NCBI GenBank assembly: GCA_017518105.1
Contig: JAFWWC010000002.1
Span: 62,001-126,000, forward strand
DNA length: 64,000 nt
Direction: 5' to 3'
Source of the DNA: Selenomonadaceae bacterium
GTDB lineage: Bacteria > Bacillota > Negativicutes > Selenomonadales > Selenomonadaceae
Part shown: one piece after another, positions 42,718 to 51,668 of the stretch
Layout of the letters: every line of letters begins with the position of its first letter
How positions within the stretch are numbered: the stretch's first letter is position 1
Made by a program: the position numbers and the translations under genes
Notes under the pieces: model-generated
Seen by the model: only the letters and a program-made list of their open reading frames with translations
Database searches by the model: none
Told to the model about the DNA's origin: nothing

Positions 42718-45700
42718 TTAGCCTTGCTTCTTTAGTTTGGAGCCGCTGATTTTATACGTATCGTCGTCAATGTGGAAGGTCGTCGCCGTGTAGTCTTTAA
42801 AGGTAATGGAGCCGTCATCAAAGGTGAGCGTGACGGCTTTATTTTTATACGACGAGGTGAAGTCTAGCCCGTCAAGCGTCAAAGTGTCTTTGTTTGCAAA
42901 GCCGAAGATAATATCCTTGCCGTCGCCTTCTTCATAAATGAACGTATCGGCACCCGCGTCGCCCCAAAGCGAATCATTGCCCTTGCCGCCTTGAAGAATA
43001 TCATCGCCAGAGCCGCCGAAGAGTTTATCAGCCCCTGAACCACCCGACAAAGTATCCTTGCCGTCGCCGCCAGATAAACTGTCATTGCCAGCCCCTCCAA
43101 GGAGTTTATCCGCTCCTGTGTAGCCGCTTAAAGTGTCAGCCCCGTCGCCGCCCGATAAACTGTCATTGCCAGCCCCTCCAAGGAGTTTATCCGCTCCTGT
43201 GTAGCCGCTTAAAGTGTCAGCCCCGTCGCCGCCATTCAAGCTATCGTTGCCAGAGCCGCCGAGTAATTTATCATCGCCAGAACCGCCTGATAACGTATCT
43301 TTGCCGTCTCCGCCATTTAAGCTATCGTTTCCAGTGCCGCCGAGTAATTTATCATCGCCAGAACCGCCTGATAACGTATCTTTGCCGTCTCCGCCATTTA
43401 AGCTATCGTTTCCAGTGCCGCCGAGGAGTTTATCATCACCGGAGCCGCCAGAGAGTGTATCCTTGCCTTCGCCGCCCGATAAGCTATCGTTTCCAGTGCC
43501 GCCGAGGAGTTTATCATCACCGGAGCTGCCAGAGAGTGTATCCTTGCCTTCGCCGCCCGATAAGCTATCGTTACCTGCGCCGCCTAGGAGTTTATCGTTT
43601 CCATTATAGCCGCTTAAAGTGTCAGCCCCGTCGCCGCCGTTCAAGATATCGTTGCCAGCCCCGCCGAGGAGTTTATCATTACCCGTGCCGCCGTTTAAGG
43701 TGTCGTTATCATTTCCGCCGCTTAGAGTGTCAGCCCCTGCGCCGCCGAAAAGTTTATCCTTGCCCGCATTGCCCACGAGTGAATCGTTGCCCGCTTCGCC
43801 GTAAAGTGAATCGTTCTTGCTCCCGCCGATAATTGTATTGGCTAATGAATTGCCAGTGATTTTAATTGCGGTCGTACGTGCCGAAGCGTCAATGAATTTA
43901 ACTGCGGAGTCGAGCGTTATAGGAGATTCCGTCGAGTTTGTCACTTTGAGCTTGCCGTCAATGTTGATAGCCGACAAGCTCGCCGCGCCTTGAAGGATTA
44001 TTTCTTCCGTGCCGACTGTGATTATCCAATCGTCGCCGTCTTCGCTCTTGGAATAGGAGCCTTTGCCGTTATCGATTTGTAGCGTCGAAGTCTCGTTAAA
44101 GCCTTGGATAGTGTCGTTGCCGTCGCCCGTGCTGTATTTGAAGGTGACGTTTTCGCCGTCGACGTTCTCGATAGAATCATCGCCCTTGCCGCCGATAATC
44201 GTAATGTTTTTGCCGCCGTCATCAAATAAGAGTTCGCCGTTGCTATAACCTTTTGCGTAGTTGGATATGGTGTCAGCTCCGGAGCCGCCGTTCAGCGTGG
44301 AGTCTGTGGAGAAGTTACGAATAAAATCTTTGCCCGCGCCGCCGCTTATAGAGACATTGACGCCGCCGCCATCGTTTTTGTCATTGTAAAGCGAGTCATT
44401 GCCTGCACTGCCGAACATGGTAACTTTATCGCCCCAATTATATAGCTCATCGTTGCCGTCGCCGCCGTCCATTTTAACGCTATCGCCGCCGCCTTCTACT
44501 ACGAGTTCACCGTTGCTATAGCCGTTCCTGTAATTAGAAAGCGTGTCTTTGCCAGAGCCGCCAAGCATTGTGGTTTTAATGCCCCAGCTGTACAGCTCAT
44601 CATCGCCAGAGCCGCCGTCCATCTTTACGCTATCGCCGCCGCCCTGCAATTTGTCGTTCCAGATTAAATCAGCACCTGCGCCGCCTAGCATAGTGACTTT
44701 ATTGCTCCTGTTGTCTAAGTGGTCGTCGCCGCCGTTCGCATTGATTGAAACGTCCTCGCCGTAATTCCAAATCGAATCAATATCCGAAGCCCCGACGATA
44801 GTAACCTTGTTGCCGTAATTATTAATGGAGTCTTCGCCTTCAGCCGCATAAATCTTAACGGAGTTGTCGCTGTTGTTAATGACGTTCATGAAGTCGGCAC
44901 CTTCAACGTTAATGGTCTTGTCGCTCGCGCCGAGAAGAGTCATCGCGCCGCCGTTTACGAAGTCTATGACGACATCATTATCAACAGTCGAGCGTCCGTA
45001 GTAGCCGCCGCCGTCAAAGGCAATGGTATCGTTCTCGTTGTAGCCGTCGATAGTGTCGTTGCCGTCGTCCGTGCCGACTTCAAACTTAACGCCGTTCTCG
45101 TTGTAGCTTTTAATGGAGTCGTCGCCGAGACCAGCATTGACAGTTTGTTCCGTTGCATTGCTAAAGATATGAATATAATCGTTGCCCGTACCCGCATTGA
45201 CTGACGAGACTTGCGCCCCTGTATAAATTGAGTCGTTGCCGTCGCCCGCGTCAACGGTATGATTCTCGGCATTGACATAAAGATAAACGTAATCGTTGCC
45301 TGTGTCTGTGATGATTGAGGCTACCTTTGCTGCAGTCTCAATGGTGTCATTGCCCGTGCCCGATTGATTCGTTACGTTGTAAGCATCGGCGTAGAAATGT
45401 ATAAAGTTATCGCCTTCGCCCGCATCAACAGAAATGTTAGTTCCATAAGCCGTTATGCTGTCGTTGCCGTCGCTAGTGCTAATCGTGGCATTGGAGGCGG
45501 AACTTTCAACAGTGTCATTGCCGCGGAAGGTCGTAACCAAGGTATCGTCGCTGTTGCTTATGGTCACGTCGCCCGCCTGCCGAGCCAGATAGCGGAAGAA
45601 CATATAGCCGCCGTAATACATGAAACCTTCGCTCGTGCCCGTGTTGGTTGGGTCAAGTCCGTCCTCGAAAGCTTGAGCGTCCGTCGAGATGTTTTTTATA

Positions 45701-46506
45701 TCCCACTCGCGGAACTTTTCTGCGCCTACTGTCATCTCCGCCAAACCCTCTTTAAGGAAGCCAGGCAAAGAGTTAATGACCGTACCGAAGATATTTGCAA
45801 ACATAACAGCGTGCGTAAGTTCATGGGCAACCGTATTACCGAATTCGGAAGTAGCTTTGTCGAGATTGTTTTCCAGTCCGTCGTAGTGTTGCAAGTTAAT
45901 CGCAAGTCCAAGCTTGAATGTTTCACCCGAATCAGTCCAATAGTTATAACTAGTGTAAGCGAGCGTCCCGCTGTCTTCCGTGTAAAACGTGACGGAGATT
46001 TCTTTTACTGTGGCGGACGAATTATCATCGAAGCCGAAATTGTCGTCGTAACTCTCGGCAATGAGGTCAAGTGAGGCAGGAATCCACCACGTGTGCAACC
46101 CTTGCCAGATGAACTGTTGAGTTGTGGTCAGGTCGGAAAAAGTTTTCTCGTCGCCGAGCGTAACGGTTAAGCCCCTAGTAGTAAATGACGAGTCAGTAAA
46201 GCTCGTATCCAAGTCTCCGTTTTCCGGCACAACGTCGTATTGATCTTTACTTGTCGAGCCGCCCGCGTCCAAGCCGGTTATCGCGCCCGTGTCGTCGGTG
46301 TCGTAGTCGATACCGCAAAATCGTTTCAAGAGATCGTCGCCGCTCCGAGCGTTTTTAATATCCTGAATCATCGCGGCTTTGACCTCAGCAAAGCTATTGA
46401 ACGTCGAACAAGCTTTAATCGCCTCGTCGAGTGCCGCCTCGCCCGTTAGGGTCGTGTTGTCCAACGACTTCATGAACGCCGCTATGACTTCACGTTGCGT
46501 CGCCAT
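42718..46506 (-). CDS. RTX-like secreted metalloprotease
   Basis: Large calcium-binding repeat protein of 1262 residues, start ATG at 46506 after AAGGAG; an ATG at 46533 overlaps the promoter. Residues ~1-130 are an N-terminal domain without a signal peptide. Residues ~130-330 hold a zinc metallopeptidase core: VAHELTHAVMFAN (HExxH at 228-232) and downstream EGLAEMTVG (253-257), the third-ligand Glu of gluzincins. Residues ~380-1200 are glycine/aspartate nonapeptide repeats (GGxGxDxL), the C-terminal part perfectly periodic. Such proteins leave by type I secretion through a C-terminal signal. Likely degrades a surface or host protein. Confidence 0.88.
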   Translation of the reverse strand: MATQREVIAAFMKSLDNTTLTGEAALDEAIKACSTFNSFAEVKAAMIQDIKNARSGDDLLKRFCGIDYDTDDTGAITGLDAGGSTSKDQYDVVPENGDLDTSFTDSSFTTRGLTVTLGDEKTFSDLTTTQQFIWQGLHTWWIPASLDLIAESYDDNFGFDDNSSATVKEISVTFYTEDSGTLAYTSYNYWTDSGETFKLGLAINLQHYDGLENNLDKATSEFGNTVAHELTHAVMFANIFGTVINSLPGFLKEGLAEMTVGAEKFREWDIKNISTDAQAFEDGLDPTNTGTSEGFMYYGGYMFFRYLARQAGDVTISNSDDTLVTTFRGNDTVESSASNATISTSDGNDSITAYGTNISVDAGEGDNFIHFYADAYNVTNQSGTGNDTIETAAKVASIITDTGNDYVYLYVNAENHTVDAGDGNDSIYTGAQVSSVNAGTGNDYIHIFSNATEQTVNAGLGDDSIKSYNENGVKFEVGTDDGNDTIDGYNENDTIAFDGGGYYGRSTVDNDVVIDFVNGGAMTLLGASDKTINVEGADFMNVINNSDNSVKIYAAEGEDSINNYGNKVTIVGASDIDSIWNYGEDVSINANGGDDHLDNRSNKVTMLGGAGADLIWNDKLQGGGDSVKMDGGSGDDELYSWGIKTTMLGGSGKDTLSNYRNGYSNGELVVEGGGDSVKMDGGDGNDELYNWGDKVTMFGSAGNDSLYNDKNDGGGVNVSISGGAGKDFIRNFSTDSTLNGGSGADTISNYAKGYSNGELLFDDGGKNITIIGGKGDDSIENVDGENVTFKYSTGDGNDTIQGFNETSTLQIDNGKGSYSKSEDGDDWIITVGTEEIILQGAASLSAINIDGKLKVTNSTESPITLDSAVKFIDASARTTAIKITGNSLANTIIGGSKNDSLYGEAGNDSLVGNAGKDKLFGGAGADTLSGGNDNDTLNGGTGNDKLLGGAGNDILNGGDGADTLSGYNGNDKLLGGAGNDSLSGGEGKDTLSGSSGDDKLLGGTGNDSLSGGEGKDTLSGGSGDDKLLGGTGNDSLNGGDGKDTLSGGSGDDKLLGGTGNDSLNGGDGKDTLSGGSGDDKLLGGSGNDSLNGGDGADTLSGYTGADKLLGGAGNDSLSGGDGADTLSGYTGADKLLGGAGNDSLSGGDGKDTLSGGSGADKLFGGSGDDILQGGKGNDSLWGDAGADTFIYEEGDGKDIIFGFANKDTLTLDGLDFTSSYKNKAVTLTFDDGSITFKDYTATTFHIDDDTYKISGSKLKKQG
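43080..43646 (-). repeat. 81-base tandem repeats in the RTX gene
   Basis: Seven units with exact 81-base period (27 codons, three RTX nonapeptides); for example the TGTCATTGCC-type element recurs at 43080, 43161 and 43242. Some neighbours are identical over 70 bases. The unit stays in frame, so expansion or contraction changes repeat number without breaking the gene. Confidence 0.9.
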
Positions 46507-46531
46507 AAAATCATCTCCTTTCTTTTCCGCC

Positions 46532-46559
46532 ATATTAAACGATTGGGAAGATATTTCAA
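46532..46559 (-). promoter_or_regulatory. Promoter for the RTX gene
   Basis: Minus-strand TTGAAA (46554-46559), 16-base spacer, TAATAT (46532-46537), overlapping the rejected ATG at 46533. Confidence 0.6.
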
Positions 46560-46638
46560 GCGTCGCTGAAAAATTTTTGACGTTGCGAAAAAGCTTTAGG
46601 TGTTGTAGACTGCGAAAAAACTTTTGGAGGCTGAGAAC

Positions 46639-47502
46639 ATGTCGGCAAGGATTTTATACGGAAAAGAATTCGCCGCCAAGATAAAAGAATCGGCGCGGCA
46701 GGGAGTCGAGGAGCTTAAAAAAGATTTCGGGATAACGCCGGGGCTGTCAGTCATCATCGTCGGCGAAAATCCCGCGTCGCAAGTGTACGTCCGCAACAAG
46801 CACAAGACCTGCGAAGAACTCGGAATCGTCTCGGAAGTCGTCGCCATGCCCGAAGACACGACTAAGGACGCACTCATTGCTAAGATTGACGAACTCAACG
46901 CGAACAAAGCTATTCACGGGATATTAGTTCAGCTACCGTTGCCCGCCGCGATTAAGGCGCACTCGGAAGAGATACTAAACCGAATCGACCCGCTTAAAGA
47001 TGTAGACGGCTTCCACCCCGTAAACGTCGGCAAGCTCGTAATCGGAAGTCCCGCGCTCGTCCCGTGCACGCCCGCCGGCTGTATCGAGATGCTTGACCTC
47101 GCTGGCATCGAGATTGACGGCAAACGCGCTGTCATTATTGGCAGAAGTAATATCGTCGGCAAGCCGCTACTGCATTTACTCATGGCTCGTCATGCAACCG
47201 TGACTGTCTGCCATACGCACACGAAGAACTTAGCGGAAGTCGCTCGCGAAGGGGAAATTTTAATTGCGGCGTCGGGCAAGCCAAAGCTCGTTACGGCTGA
47301 TATGATTCGCCCTGGCGCAACCGTTATCGACGTGGGCATTAATCGCATTGCTCCGAAGAAATTAGTTGGCGACGTGGACTTTGACGCGGCGATTGAGATT
47401 GCCGGCGCGATTACTCCCGTACCTGGCGGCGTCGGACTTTTAACCGTGGCAATGCTCATGAAGAACGTTGTTAAGGCGGCGCGGCTTCAATGTTTATCCT
47501 AA
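46639..47502 (+). CDS. folD: Methylene-THF dehydrogenase/cyclohydrolase
   Basis: Bifunctional one-carbon enzyme interconverting 5,10-methylene-THF and 10-formyl-THF with NADP. 287 residues from the ATG at 46639, after TTTGGAGG; a TTG at 46624 is inside that site. Motifs: SVIIVGENPASQVYVRNKH (active Lys), GILVQLPLP, DGFHPVNVGKL, RAVIIGRSNIVGKPLLHLL (NADP loop) and the C-terminal PVPGGVGLLTVAML. Its last 13 bases overlap the next gene. Confidence 0.96.
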   Translation: MSARILYGKEFAAKIKESARQGVEELKKDFGITPGLSVIIVGENPASQVYVRNKHKTCEELGIVSEVVAMPEDTTKDALIAKIDELNANKAIHGILVQLPLPAAIKAHSEEILNRIDPLKDVDGFHPVNVGKLVIGSPALVPCTPAGCIEMLDLAGIEIDGKRAVIIGRSNIVGKPLLHLLMARHATVTVCHTHTKNLAEVAREGEILIAASGKPKLVTADMIRPGATVIDVGINRIAPKKLVGDVDFDAAIEIAGAITPVPGGVGLLTVAMLMKNVVKAARLQCLS

Positions 47503-48659
47503 TCGTTGCGGCTCTGCTCGGCGGGATAATGGCGGTCGCGCTCGTCTCGATAAAGTTCCTCTTCAGCGAACACATTGCCAAAAGATTTTATCGGCTCTTC
47601 GCCCTAGCTGACCTCGCAATCATCGCTGTAATCGTCGGGGGCTGGGCAATCCGTTCGTTCGTGCCAAGTTGGTTCGTTTCAGTCTTCGGCAACTGCGCGA
47701 CGGTCTTCCTAACGGCTCAGCTTCTTTGCGGCGTGTTCGTAATCTGCGCACTCGTCGTGCGTGGGATTTATCGCAAGCTCCATAAGCCCAAGCCTTTTGA
47801 CCCGTCAAGGCGGCGGCTCCTCGCTTACGGCATGATTTATCCTGTGATGTCTTTGGCGGTCTCCCTTTACGGCAACCGCATCGAAAAGAATTCTGACGTT
47901 GAGAACTTCTACGACGTGCCGATTAAAGACTTGCCGCCCGACCTCGAAGGCTTCCGCATTGCTCAGATAAGCGATATTCACCTCGGCGCGTATTACTCTT
48001 TGGAACGGCTAGAAGGTCTCCTTAGCCGCGTCGCCGACTCAAAGCCCGACCTCCTAGCGATTACCGGCGACATTTTCGACGATGTGCCAATGAACCCCGC
48101 CGCAATTAAAATCGTCGACGCCTTCACCGATAAGTTCAAGTTCGGCATTTACTACATTCACGGCAACCACGAACACTTCAGAGGCATCGTCGCGATTGAA
48201 CAGATGATTCAGCAGACGAAAATCCATTGGCTCAATAACAGCTCGTCGCACGTCACCTCTAAGCTTTATGTCCTCGGCGTCGATTATCCTCGCGGTGCAC
48301 CGATTACCAGTTCAAACGACCCAGAACGCGAAAAAGCTTTTGCCCAAACTCGTAAGGCTTTTGTCGACAAGGCAGCTGAGAACGTCCCCGAAGACGCCGT
48401 TAAGATTTTGCTGGCTCATCACCCCGAATTCATCGACGACGGCGCACAACGCGGCTTTGCCCTGACTTTGACGGGTCACACGCACGGCAGTCAAATCGGT
48501 ATCTTTGGCGTGCCGCTGTTCCCTGTCTTCAAATACACCCGCGGCATCGTCAAGCATGATGATTCAATCGGCTATGTTCACGTCGGCAACGGCTCTTGGT
48601 TCCCGTTTAGATTGGGTTGCCCGCCTGAAATCGCCTACTTCACCCTAAAGACCAAATAA
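47490..48659 (+). CDS. Membrane-anchored calcineurin-like metallophosphoesterase
   Basis: 389 residues. Three or four N-terminal transmembrane helices (~1-120), then a metallophosphoesterase domain with the five family motifs: ISDIHLGAYYS (D-x-H), ITGDIFDD, YIHGNHEHF, LLAHHPE and LTGHTHGSQIG. YkuE/YaeI-like members act on lipid-linked substrates such as UDP-diacylglucosamine; substrate here is unknown. It overlaps folD by 13 bases and ends before a bidirectional terminator. Confidence 0.88.
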   Translation: MFILIVAALLGGIMAVALVSIKFLFSEHIAKRFYRLFALADLAIIAVIVGGWAIRSFVPSWFVSVFGNCATVFLTAQLLCGVFVICALVVRGIYRKLHKPKPFDPSRRRLLAYGMIYPVMSLAVSLYGNRIEKNSDVENFYDVPIKDLPPDLEGFRIAQISDIHLGAYYSLERLEGLLSRVADSKPDLLAITGDIFDDVPMNPAAIKIVDAFTDKFKFGIYYIHGNHEHFRGIVAIEQMIQQTKIHWLNNSSSHVTSKLYVLGVDYPRGAPITSSNDPEREKAFAQTRKAFVDKAAENVPEDAVKILLAHHPEFIDDGAQRGFALTLTGHTHGSQIGIFGVPLFPVFKYTRGIVKHDDSIGYVHVGNGSWFPFRLGCPPEIAYFTLKTK

Positions 48660-48694
48660 GCCCGCCTCCTTGAGACGGACTTTCTTTAAAGCTG

Positions 48695-48718
48695 AAGCCT
48701 CCTTAGCGGGAGGCTTTA
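48695..48718. terminator. Bidirectional terminator
   Basis: AAGCCTCC-(5)-GGGAGGCTT between two convergent genes; short T tract on the plus side (TTTAAT) and A tract behind it. Confidence 0.7.
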
Positions 48719-48719
48719 A

Positions 48720-49451
48720 TCATTTGCGCAAGACGTTGTACCGATAGAAATAACCTTCGACTAGCAGTTGCCGCGCTGACTTATCCTTTTTGAACTTGAC
48801 GATATGCAATAAGTCTTCGTGCGCCTTCTTGAGTTCATTACTCTTGTTGAGCCTTAGCATATTGCGGATTGTGGTGATTCGCATTTCGCTGGTTAAGGTT
48901 CGGACGAGCTTAGCAATCTGTCCTAGCAATGAATTATGAGCCGCCGTGGAGATTGCCTCATGGAATTCATCATCTGCCACGAAAACTTTTTCCGCGTCGC
49001 CGCCGTCGATTTCCTCAAGCAACTTGTGGAGCTGTTCTTCAAGCTGAAATAAATCCTCTGGCTCGGCTTTCTCCATTGCCAATTCCAAAATCCCGAAGTC
49101 CACCCACTCGCGCAGTTCCTTTAGCGAATCGATTGAGTCCGATTGGTCAAGAATGATTCCGTAGAGCAGAGGATTAATCATCTTGTCCGAAAAACCACTT
49201 GCTACGAACGTTCCCTCAGGTCTGCGAATATCAAGCACGCCGAACGACACCAGAATTTTTATCGCCTCACGAATCGAGTTGCGTCCGACGCCGAAACTCG
49301 CTGCCAATTCCATTTCCGTCGGCAACTTGTCGCCTGGACGGAGTTCTTTATAAATCATCGCATAAGTTAAGCGGTCAATCACTTGTTGCACTACCGACGT
49401 GTTGTCAATCGGGCGCAAGAAACTTTTTTCAACAACCTCGCCGAGTTCCAT
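48720..49451 (-). CDS. GntR/FadR-family regulator of the mannitol locus
   Basis: 243 residues from the ATG at 49451, preceded by AAAGGATG. N-terminal winged helix (GDKLPTEMELAASFGVGRNS, then IREAIKILVSFGVLDIRRPEGTFV) and C-terminal FCD ligand domain with metal-binding residues (DDEFHEAISTAAHN). It is divergent from mtlA-cupin-mtlD, so control of mannitol use is the obvious inference, in contrast to the usual MtlR of Bacillus. It has its own promoter at 49487-49514. Confidence 0.88.
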   Translation of the reverse strand: MELGEVVEKSFLRPIDNTSVVQQVIDRLTYAMIYKELRPGDKLPTEMELAASFGVGRNSIREAIKILVSFGVLDIRRPEGTFVASGFSDKMINPLLYGIILDQSDSIDSLKELREWVDFGILELAMEKAEPEDLFQLEEQLHKLLEEIDGGDAEKVFVADDEFHEAISTAAHNSLLGQIAKLVRTLTSEMRITTIRNMLRLNKSNELKKAHEDLLHIVKFKKDKSARQLLVEGYFYRYNVLRK

Positions 49452-49486
49452 AATGGCAACATCCTTTCTGTTTAGAGTACGTTTCA

Positions 49487-49514
49487 ATTATAACTTGCAA
49501 ACTTTTCCTGTCAA
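49487..49514 (-). promoter_or_regulatory. Promoter for the GntR gene
   Basis: Minus-strand TTGACA (49509-49514), 16-base spacer, TATAAT (49487-49492). Confidence 0.8.
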
Positions 49515-49585
49515 GAAAATAGACCGTGTCCACAGCTGTAAAATTTTGTCTGCAGTCGCTAAGGACGCCGCAAAAGTTGTTTTGC

Positions 49586-49614
49586 TTGCCAAGGGGCATA
49601 TCGGCGATTAGAAT
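49586..49614 (+). promoter_or_regulatory. Promoter for the mannitol operon
   Basis: TTGCCA (49586-49591), 17-base spacer, TAGAAT (49609-49614), ~40 bases before the mtlA ATG. Between the divergent promoters (49515-49585) are short palindromes such as ACAGCTGT that could serve as operator; none is certain. Confidence 0.7.
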
Positions 49615-49657
49615 TCAGCATAGGTTTAACAAGAAGTTTTTTTTGGAGGTGTTATCC

Positions 49658-51544
49658 ATGCAAGAGGCGATGCAAAAATTTGGTCGCTTCCTCAGCGCGA
49701 TGGTCATGCCCAATATCGGCGCATTCATTGCCTGGGGTTTTATCACAGCACTCTTTATTCCTGCAGGCTGGATTCCTAATGAAGGGCTTGCAGAACTCGT
49801 CGGACCAATGGCTAAGTGGCTGTTGCCGCTACTGATAGGCTTCACAGGCGGCGAGGTCGTCAACGGTCACCGCGGCGGCGTCGTTGGCGCGATTGCCACT
49901 GCCGGTATCATCGTCGGTACTGATATTCCAATGTTTATGGGCGCAATGATTATGGGTCCTATCGGCGGCATTGCGATTAAGAAGTTCGACGAGGCGGCGC
50001 AAGACTCAATCCCCGGCGGCTTCGAGATGTTGGTTAATAACTTCTCGGCTGGCATTATCGGCGGCGTGCTTGCTTGCGCGGCTTACAGTTTCGTTGGTCC
50101 GATAGTCTCAAGCATTACGGACGGACTTGCCTCGGCGGTCGGCGCAATCGTCAGCGCGGGACTTCTTCCGCTCGTGTCAATCCTCGTTGAGCCTGCGAAG
50201 ATTCTGTTCCTAAACAATGCAATCAATCACGGCGTCTTCACTCCGCTCGGCATGCAACAAGCTCAGGAAGTCGGCAAATCGGTCTTCTTCATGATTGAAT
50301 CGAATCCCGGACCTGGCTTGGGCGTCCTGCTTGCTTACTCACTCTTCGGCGTCGGCAATGCTAGAGGTTCTGCCCCCGGCGCAGTTATCATTCACTTCTT
50401 CGGCGGTATTCACGAGATTTACTTCCCTTACGTCCTCATGAAACCTACTCTGATTCTCGCGGTTATGGCGGGCGGTATCACCGGCGTCTTTACCTTGACG
50501 CTCCTCAACGGCGGTCTCGTAGCTCCTGCGGCTCCTGGTTCCTTTATCGCGATTATGGCTATGACGGCTCCTGGCGCGTACTTCGCTAACGTGGCGGCTG
50601 TCGCGGCGGCGGCTGGTGTAAGCTTTGCAATCAGTTCAATCTTTATCAAAGCGACGGCGGCGGCTGATGCTGAGAAGGAAGACGCACTCGAAGCGGCTCA
50701 AGCTAATATGAAGGCAATGAAGGCGGCTAGCAAAGGTCAAGCTGGCGAAAAACAGGTTGAAGGCAAAGACATTAAGTTTATCGTCTACGCTTGCGATGCT
50801 GGCATGGGTTCTTCAGCTTTAGGTGCGGCGGCTCTTCGTAAGAAACTCCAGAAGGACGGCTACAAGAACATCACGGTTAAGAACTTCGCAATCGGCAACA
50901 TTCCTAAGGACGCGCAAATCGTCGTCAGCCACGAGAAACTAGCCGAACGTGCAAGCGCAGACTCTCCGCAAGCCGAGCACATTTGGGTTAAGGACTTCAC
51001 CAACAACAATGTTTACGACATTATCAGCGAACGCTTGAAGGGCGGCGGCGTATCGGCTCCGGCTCCAGAGGCTGGCGGCGCGGAAGAAGAACCTGCCGCA
51101 ACTCTCAAAGAAGGCGTCTTGCTTAAAGAAAACGTCAAAGTCGGTTTGAAGTCCGTTAGCAAGGAAGAGGCTATCAAGGCGGCGGGCGAGCTCCTCTTCA
51201 AGAGCGGCTACGTTGAAAAGCCGTATATCGAAGGCATGTTGGCTCGTGAACGCGACATTTCAACTTATATCGGTCAAGGCATTGCGATTCCTCACGGCGA
51301 AAACGCTGTTAAAAAGCACGTCATCAAGACTGGCTTGGTTGTCATGCAATATCCGCAGGGCGTCAAGTTCTCTGATGAAAACACCGCGCATTTGATTGTT
51401 GGTATCGCGGGCAAGGGCGACGACCATTTGGCGATTATCGCGAACCTCGCAACGATTACTATGGAATACTCCGAAGAAGATTTGCAGAAGGCTTACACGA
51501 CCAAAGACCCGCAAGTACTCTTCGACATGTTCACGAAGGGCTAA
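49658..51544 (+). CDS. mtlA: Mannitol PTS transporter EIICBA
   Basis: Imports and phosphorylates mannitol. 628 residues, ATG 49658 after TTGGAGGT. EIIC membrane part (~1-340; GGIHEIYFPYVLMKP substrate motif), EIIB (~375-465) with phospho-cysteine C379 (YACDAGMGSSALG), and EIIA (~490-628) with phospho-His H546 (GIAIPHGENAVKKH). All three domains are in one chain, as in enteric bacteria. mtlD follows after a cupin gene. A copy of its last 37 bases recurs at 51628-51664. Confidence 0.97.
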   Translation: MQEAMQKFGRFLSAMVMPNIGAFIAWGFITALFIPAGWIPNEGLAELVGPMAKWLLPLLIGFTGGEVVNGHRGGVVGAIATAGIIVGTDIPMFMGAMIMGPIGGIAIKKFDEAAQDSIPGGFEMLVNNFSAGIIGGVLACAAYSFVGPIVSSITDGLASAVGAIVSAGLLPLVSILVEPAKILFLNNAINHGVFTPLGMQQAQEVGKSVFFMIESNPGPGLGVLLAYSLFGVGNARGSAPGAVIIHFFGGIHEIYFPYVLMKPTLILAVMAGGITGVFTLTLLNGGLVAPAAPGSFIAIMAMTAPGAYFANVAAVAAAAGVSFAISSIFIKATAAADAEKEDALEAAQANMKAMKAASKGQAGEKQVEGKDIKFIVYACDAGMGSSALGAAALRKKLQKDGYKNITVKNFAIGNIPKDAQIVVSHEKLAERASADSPQAEHIWVKDFTNNNVYDIISERLKGGGVSAPAPEAGGAEEEPAATLKEGVLLKENVKVGLKSVSKEEAIKAAGELLFKSGYVEKPYIEGMLARERDISTYIGQGIAIPHGENAVKKHVIKTGLVVMQYPQGVKFSDENTAHLIVGIAGKGDDHLAIIANLATITMEYSEEDLQKAYTTKDPQVLFDMFTKG

Positions 51545-51664
51545 AATTTAAAGAAGAGTTCGAGCGCGGCAACGAATTAAAGTTATTGAGTAGCAAGGCG
51601 CGACCACTGGATGCAACGTGCACGTTGCCCGCAAGTACTCTTCGACATGTTCACGAAAGGCTAA
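51508..51664 (+). repeat. Duplicated 3' end of mtlA around an 83-base insert
   Basis: CCCGCAAGTACTCTTCGACA and the following 17 bases at 51508-51544 (including the mtlA stop) recur at 51628-51664 with one mismatch. The 83 bases between are not mtlA-like and end in a perfect 16-base palindrome GCAACGTGCACGTTGC (51613-51628). Confidence 0.88.
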
Positions 51665-51668
51665 GTCC

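Noticed and set aside
43080-43646. CRISPR array
   Set aside because: The 81-base repeats are in frame within the RTX gene and have no non-repetitive spacers.
48720-49451. BglG-type MtlR mannitol regulator
   Set aside because: The protein has a GntR/FCD layout without PRD or EIIA domains.
51545-51627. Insertion sequence between the mtlA tail copies
   Set aside because: No transposase, no terminal inverted repeats, and the flanking repeat of 37 bases is far longer than a target-site duplication.
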